Of a stretch of DNA of 64,000 nt, positions 59,835-64,000 are shown in pieces; the first letter of the stretch is position 1, and each line of letters opens with the position of its first letter. Made by a program: the position numbers and the translations under genes. Source of the stretch: Clostridia bacterium (GTDB lineage Bacteria; Bacillota_A; Clostridia; Christensenellales; Aristaeellaceae); assembly GCA_017525805.1 (NCBI GenBank), contig JAFXSH010000058.1:1-64000 (forward strand), given 5' to 3'. The notes under the pieces are model-generated. The model was not told the origin of the DNA. It did not search any database and saw only the letters and a program-made list of their open reading frames with translations.

Positions 59835-61883
59835 TTACTCCACCGGCGCGGCGATTTCGGCGGGACCCTGAATGCGGGCTTCCTGGGAATTGAGCAGCGG
59901 TTCTTCCCGCTTGACCCGGCGGTATTTTCCGTTCTTTTTCATTTCCCAGGCTTTCATGTTGTCGTTCAGTTCGTCGTTCAGGGAGGCGATAATGCGGTTC
60001 TGCAAGGCCGGGTCCTCGATGGGGAACATCAGCTCCACCCGCTTATCCAGGTTTCGGGGCATCCAGTCGGCGGAAGAGAGATAAACCTCCTTCTCTCCCC
60101 CGTTTTCAAACACATAGGCCCTGGTATGCTCCAGCAGGCGGCCCACGATGGACCGCACCCGCAGATTTTCCCGCCCGCCGGTTTTCAGGCAGCACATGCC
60201 GCGCACGATCAGATCGATTTCCACGCCAGCGTCGGCGGCCTTATAAACCATCTTGATGATTTTGGGGTCCACCAGGGAATTCATTTTGGCGGTGATCCGG
60301 GCAGGCAGCCCCGCTTCGGCGTGTTCGATTTCCCGGCGGATCAGGCGCTTGAAAACCTTGCGCAGGTGCGTAGGCGCTTCCACCAGTTTCTCCATTTCCG
60401 TGGATTCGCCGTAGCCTGTGACCCGATTGAAATAATTCACGGCGTCCCGGCCAATGGCCTCGTCGCAGGTGAACAGGCCCATATCCGTGTACAGCTTGGC
60501 GGTCACGTCGTTATAATTGCCGGTGCCCAAATGCACGTAGCGGCGAAGGCCGTCCGGCTCCTTGCGCACCACGCAGGTGATCTTGCTGTGGGTTTTCAGC
60601 TTGGGCACGCCGTAAAACACGTGGCACCCCGCCTTTTCCAAAGCTAAGCACCAGTTGATGTTGTTTTCCTCGTCAAAACGGGCGCGCACCTCCACCAGCA
60701 CCGTCACCTGCTTGCCCGCCTGGGCGGCACGGATCAGCGCCGCCACGATGGGCGACTTTCCGCTGACGCGGTACAGGGTCTGCTTGATGGCCATCACGTT
60801 CTGATCCTCCGCGGCCTCGCAGATGAAGCGCAGCACGGGATCAAAGCTGTCGTAGGGATGGTTCACCAGGATATCCCCGCCGCGGATGGCGCGGAAAATG
60901 GAGCCCTCCTGGCGGAAGCGCTCGTCGATCCGGGGCGTGAAGGGCGGGAAGCGCAGGTCGTCAAACTCCGGCAGAGAGGAAATCTGCTTCATGAAATAGT
61001 CGAGGTTCAAAGGGCCAGGCACGGAAAAAACGCCTTCCTCGGCCACGTCCAAATACTTTTTCAGCCGCGCCAGCAGGCGTGCGTCGCCGCCCACCGGCAC
61101 CTCTAAGCGCACCACTCTGCCCCATTTGCGCTTTTTCAGGTTCTTCTGCATTTCCACGATCAGGGCGTCGGCGTCGCTGTCGTTATAAAGAAAATCGGTG
61201 TTGCGGGTAACGCGGAAAGGCAGCACCGCCATGGGATGGGCCTTGCCGAACAGCCGGTGGGAAAAGGCGGCGATCACCTGCTCCAGCATCACGCCCCGGG
61301 CCTTGCCCCGGCCCATGGGCAGCATCACCACCCTGGGCAGCGTGGAGGGAACGGTCAGCAGCGCCATGCGCGGCGCGCCCGTTCGCACGGTGGCCGGCAG
61401 CAGCAGGGCCAAATACAGGTGCTTGGACGCCAGCAGAGGGAAGGGCCGCTTGTCGTCGATGGCGCGGGGCGTCATCAGGGGCTGCACCTGCTCGTCAAAA
61501 TAGTGGCTCAGCCATTCCCGCTGTTCCTTGTTCAATTCCTCGATCTTGAGGAAATGAATGCCGCTTTGCGACAGGGCAGGCACATATTCCGTGTTCAGCA
61601 GTTCATACTGCCTCGTCACCTGCTCCTGCACCGCCGGGAAAATCTCGTCCAGCTGTTCCCGGGGCGTGAGGCCCGAAGGATCCTTTTTCTTGTCCCCCGC
61701 GAACGCGGCCCGCACCAGAGAACCCACCCGCACCATGAAAAACTCGTCTAAATTGGTGGAGCAGATGGACAGAAATTTGCCCCGTTCCAGCAGCGGGTTA
61801 TCGGCGTTTGCCGCTTCCTCCAGCACCCGGCGGTTGAAATCGATCCAGCTCAATTCCCGATTGATGATTTCCTTTTTGGCCAT
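59835..61883 (-). CDS. ppk1: Polyphosphate kinase 1
   Basis: 682 residues. It makes polyphosphate from ATP. The N-terminal INRELSWIDFNRRVLEEA, the catalytic His of PKLKTHSKITCVVR (near residue 430), YVHLGTGNYNDVTAKLYTD, and MAIKQTLYRVSG identify PPK1. The C-terminal region ends in an unstructured basic-acidic tail. It is 27 nt downstream of a metallophosphoesterase, linking polyphosphate synthesis to a phosphatase-like gene; the Na/Pi system is elsewhere at 24829. Confidence 0.95.
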   Translation of the reverse strand: MAKKEIINRELSWIDFNRRVLEEAANADNPLLERGKFLSICSTNLDEFFMVRVGSLVRAAFAGDKKKDPSGLTPREQLDEIFPAVQEQVTRQYELLNTEYVPALSQSGIHFLKIEELNKEQREWLSHYFDEQVQPLMTPRAIDDKRPFPLLASKHLYLALLLPATVRTGAPRMALLTVPSTLPRVVMLPMGRGKARGVMLEQVIAAFSHRLFGKAHPMAVLPFRVTRNTDFLYNDSDADALIVEMQKNLKKRKWGRVVRLEVPVGGDARLLARLKKYLDVAEEGVFSVPGPLNLDYFMKQISSLPEFDDLRFPPFTPRIDERFRQEGSIFRAIRGGDILVNHPYDSFDPVLRFICEAAEDQNVMAIKQTLYRVSGKSPIVAALIRAAQAGKQVTVLVEVRARFDEENNINWCLALEKAGCHVFYGVPKLKTHSKITCVVRKEPDGLRRYVHLGTGNYNDVTAKLYTDMGLFTCDEAIGRDAVNYFNRVTGYGESTEMEKLVEAPTHLRKVFKRLIRREIEHAEAGLPARITAKMNSLVDPKIIKMVYKAADAGVEIDLIVRGMCCLKTGGRENLRVRSIVGRLLEHTRAYVFENGGEKEVYLSSADWMPRNLDKRVELMFPIEDPALQNRIIASLNDELNDNMKAWEMKKNGKYRRVKREEPLLNSQEARIQGPAEIAAPVE

Positions 61884-61910
61884 GGGTATTTACACATCCT
61901 TTTGTATTGA

Positions 61911-62984
61911 TCAGAAGGTCAGTTTACTGGTGAGGGTGATCACGGTAACGGAGGGCGTATTAAACAGGCGGATCGGGGGCAGGCCAGTGGCGGCGCTGGC
62001 GCCTAAGCCAGGGCTTATATACTGGGAAATACCGTGGGTGGCGCTCAGGCCCTTCACCTTCTGGTCCTCCGGGAACCAAACGCCGCCCTGGCCGGACGCA
62101 TCCGGCACGCGCACCGCGCCGATGCCCGGTATGCGCCACTGACCCGCCACGTTATGGCCGGCCAGCACCAGGGAGATGGAACGGATATGGCTGGCGTTAT
62201 CCGCCCCAGTCCATTCCCGCAGGTCCTCAAGCACGCTTTCCTGTAAGGGAACGTGGGTCATGCCGATATGGACGTGGTCTTCCAGGTTTTCCTGCCAGGC
62301 CTGGCGGATGCGGTCCAACTGATCCAGCTGATATTCCACCGCGGCCAGGGCGGCATCCCGTTCCGGGGACCCCTCCATGGCCAGCAGTTCCGCCTGCCGG
62401 GCCTCGTAAGCATTTTGTGAGCCTTCATCGTTCAAGGTATATACCCAGGTGGGGCACAGCCAGAGGGTGCCCTTCCCCTTATCGATACGCACTGGAGCGT
62501 CTAAATATACCGCGCCTTGGCTTTGGGCCGCCCGGATATAATCCGCCAGGGGGCTGTCCCCGGCGTGGGGCGCGGCGATCAGGGCGGCGGGGTCCTCATC
62601 CCCCGGGATGAAATAGACGGGCTTTTCCCCGAACAGCTTGAGCAGCTCCAAAAACGCGCCGATGTCCCCGTTCTTGCCCGTAATATCCCCGGTGATGCAT
62701 ACGATATCATAGGTCGCGGAAGCAATAGCCGCCTGCACCTGCTCCTGATGGGGGCCAAAATACAAGCCGTGCAGGTCGCTGATATGCAGGATGCGGAAGT
62801 TTTCCAGGCTGCTTGGCAGGTTGGGCACCGTGACGGACTGTTTCAGCAGGCTCACCCGGCTGTTGCTGATGGTGTTCAGCACCGCCACCGTGGCAATGAT
62901 CAGCGCCAGCAGCAGGATAAAAAAGCCAATAAACGGATGCTTTCGCCTGCCTTCGTCAAATAAAGGATCGTGAGATCGTCCCAT
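61911..62984 (-). CDS. Membrane metallophosphoesterase with altered metal motifs
   Basis: 357 residues with an N-terminal TM (FIGFFILLLALIIATVAVL). The calcineurin-like fold has ILHISDLHGLYFG (Asp and His), CITGDITG (Asp), then IPGDEDPAA where GNHD is expected (Asp129, Glu130, Asp131), and AGHNVAGQWRIPG where GHTHGGQ is expected. The Asn/His ligand and one late His are therefore changed. It may have altered or reduced activity. The head of the ppk1 operon; its promoter is at 63015. Confidence 0.82.
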   Translation of the reverse strand: MGRSHDPLFDEGRRKHPFIGFFILLLALIIATVAVLNTISNSRVSLLKQSVTVPNLPSSLENFRILHISDLHGLYFGPHQEQVQAAIASATYDIVCITGDITGKNGDIGAFLELLKLFGEKPVYFIPGDEDPAALIAAPHAGDSPLADYIRAAQSQGAVYLDAPVRIDKGKGTLWLCPTWVYTLNDEGSQNAYEARQAELLAMEGSPERDAALAAVEYQLDQLDRIRQAWQENLEDHVHIGMTHVPLQESVLEDLREWTGADNASHIRSISLVLAGHNVAGQWRIPGIGAVRVPDASGQGGVWFPEDQKVKGLSATHGISQYISPGLGASAATGLPPIRLFNTPSVTVITLTSKLTF

Positions 62985-63014
62985 GATGATCTCCTTTCTG
63001 TTCCAATGACCTTT

Positions 63015-63043
63015 ATTATATATGAAAACTGCGTTTTCCGCAA
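63015..63043 (-). promoter_or_regulatory. Promoter of the phosphoesterase-ppk1 operon
   Basis: Minus strand: TTGCGG (63038-63043), 17-nt spacer, TATAAT (63015-63020). Confidence 0.7.
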
Positions 63044-63091
63044 CGAAAAAAGCGTTTATTTCCTGATTTTCTGATCGCTGCCAAACTGAAA

Positions 63092-63115
63092 AGGGCCGTG
63101 CTTCCGCACGGCCCT
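63092..63115 (-). terminator. Terminator of the DUF3502 gene
   Basis: 10-bp stem agggccgtgc/gcacggccct with a 4-nt loop, followed on the minus strand by TTTTC. Confidence 0.8.
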
Positions 63116-63135
63116 GATTTACCGGAGACAGGGAA

Positions 63136-64000
63136 TTACTTGCCCAGGAATTCGTCCAGCTGGCGCTGCGCTTCGGCGATGATGTCGTTCAGGCCGGCAG
63201 CTTCCATCTTGGCGCGCATAGCGGGAATACCAACTTCGGGATCGTCGGGATCGACGACGCCGCACTGGATGTTGGCGAAGTATTCAGCCTTGATGGCGCT
63301 GATTTCAGCGAACTGGGTGGAGAAATCGATGGGAGCCTTAGAGTCGAAGGTGAAGCCGCTGATCTTGGATACAGGAGCATCGGCCACAGCCGCGAAGTAG
63401 TGATCCCACTGATCCAGCACGGGAGCCGGATAGGTGCCGTCCAGGGTCTGTTCGCTGGCTTCGATGGAGTTGATGGCGTAGTTGGCCTGAGAGAAGCGCC
63501 AGGGGGTGTAGCCAGCGCTGCCAGCTTCAGTGCGGACGACCGCCTGACCCAGCACGTTGCCTGCTTCGTCCTTCACGTCGCGATATTCAAAGTGATAGCC
63601 GGGCACACCGTAGGCCAGGATGTCGCGGACTTCCTTATCGGTGTTGACCAGTTCCTGGAATTTGACGGCCATTTCAAAACGGGCGGGGTCGTCTTCCAGG
63701 GTGATGGAGAAAGCGTTCATAGCGCCCTGCACACCATCGGTGTTCAGGAAGGGGCCGGCATAGCGGGTCATCTTTACCCAGAAGCCGCGGGAAGGAGTGT
63801 AATCATAGTCGTCCCAAGCCTGTACGAAGCTGATGTGGTGCAGCTTGCTGCTGATGGAATCCTCGCTCAGGGTGGGAGCGTCGGGGTTCACCAGGCCCAT
63901 CTGATACCACTTATGCATGGTGCGATAGCGGTTTACGATTTCTTCATCGTCGAACACAGACACAACCTTGTCGTCGCCGAACACAACGCCGATCAAGGGA
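63136..64000 (-). CDS. DUF3502 sugar ABC binding protein, C-terminal part (cut by window edge)
   Basis: The visible 288 residues are the end of a CUT1-type binding protein: AYGVPGYHFEYRDVKDEAGN, GYTPWRFSQANYA, and the DUF3502 end IAEAQRQLDEFLGK. The N-terminus and signal lie beyond 64000. Members of this type bind oligosaccharides and rely on a shared ATPase such as MsmX, plausibly the orphan at 55645. No permease is in the window; one may follow further along. Confidence 0.87.
   Translation of the reverse strand, partial: PLIGVVFGDDKVVSVFDDEEIVNRYRTMHKWYQMGLVNPDAPTLSEDSISSKLHHISFVQAWDDYDYTPSRGFWVKMTRYAGPFLNTDGVQGAMNAFSITLEDDPARFEMAVKFQELVNTDKEVRDILAYGVPGYHFEYRDVKDEAGNVLGQAVVRTEAGSAGYTPWRFSQANYAINSIEASEQTLDGTYPAPVLDQWDHYFAAVADAPVSKISGFTFDSKAPIDFSTQFAEISAIKAEYFANIQCGVVDPDDPEVGIPAMRAKMEAAGLNDIIAEAQRQLDEFLGK

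Noticed and set aside
1..64000. tRNA, rRNA, CRISPR, prophage or transposase
   Set aside because: No cloverleaf-like or CRISPR-repeat patterns, phage structural genes or transposase motifs were found by reading; a tRNAscan or CRISPR search was not possible here.

Overview
The window looks like a chromosomal segment from a GC-rich, low-abundance-type Clostridia (Firmicutes), possibly close to Christensenellales-like gut or rumen lineages. The evidence is Spo0A with a 0A box, WhiA, CggR, MutS2, a DUF951 protein, an IspH-S1 fusion, sigma-A-type promoters (TTGACA-N17-TATAAT) and strong Shine-Dalgarno sites. Lineage assignment is inference from gene content only. Coding density is high, most genes are housekeeping, and no rRNA, tRNA, CRISPR array, IS transposase, prophage or recognisable defence island was seen.

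Layout: 1-2.4 kb, end of a TetR regulator, a YlmH-like S4 protein and a ROK glucokinase. 2.4-5.4 kb (minus), murB-whiA followed by an unusual HPr/aminoglycoside-adenylyltransferase fusion. 5.4-11.8 kb (minus), a seven-gene tightly packed operon (membrane protein, RsuA, RsmC-like methyltransferase, PatB aminotransferase, PepV, DUF1667, ManA). 12-17.6 kb (plus), cyclophilin, ZapA, U32 peptidase and MutS2. 17.8-23 kb, a two-component system split by a methyltransferase, then IspE and a DUF4340 protein. 23-26.6 kb, a PhoR-like kinase lacking its phospho-acceptor His, divergent from a Na/Pi cotransporter preceded by a four-unit Pho-box-like array.

26.6-36 kb: sugar nucleotidyltransferase and hexosamine-1-kinase-like genes flanking a hydrolase, a nuclease-SNF2 helicase fusion, IspH-S1, and a secreted PIG-L deacetylase. 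36-46 kb: a GH106-like glycosidase (minus), the cggR-pgk-tpiA glycolytic cluster without gapA, and murQ with a two-component system (minus). 46-50.3 kb: Spo0A, a small conserved-looking protein, a secreted DUF6273-phosphodiester glycosidase fusion, signal peptidase I and DUF951.

50.4-64 kb: a 284-bp composite palindrome, a polar amino-acid ABC importer, a catalytically degraded VanY-like protein, a sirtuin, an orphan MsmX/UgpC sugar-ABC ATPase, GNAT, a GT-C-like membrane protein, an apparently circularly permuted binding protein, a metallophosphoesterase-polyphosphate kinase operon, and the C-terminal part of a DUF3502 sugar-binding protein.

I did not find a clear new multi-gene system. The most interesting points are single-protein architectures and losses: HPr-AadA fusion, His-less kinase, Zn-ligand-less VanY, permuted SBP, nuclease-helicase fusion, and the palindromic intergenic elements.
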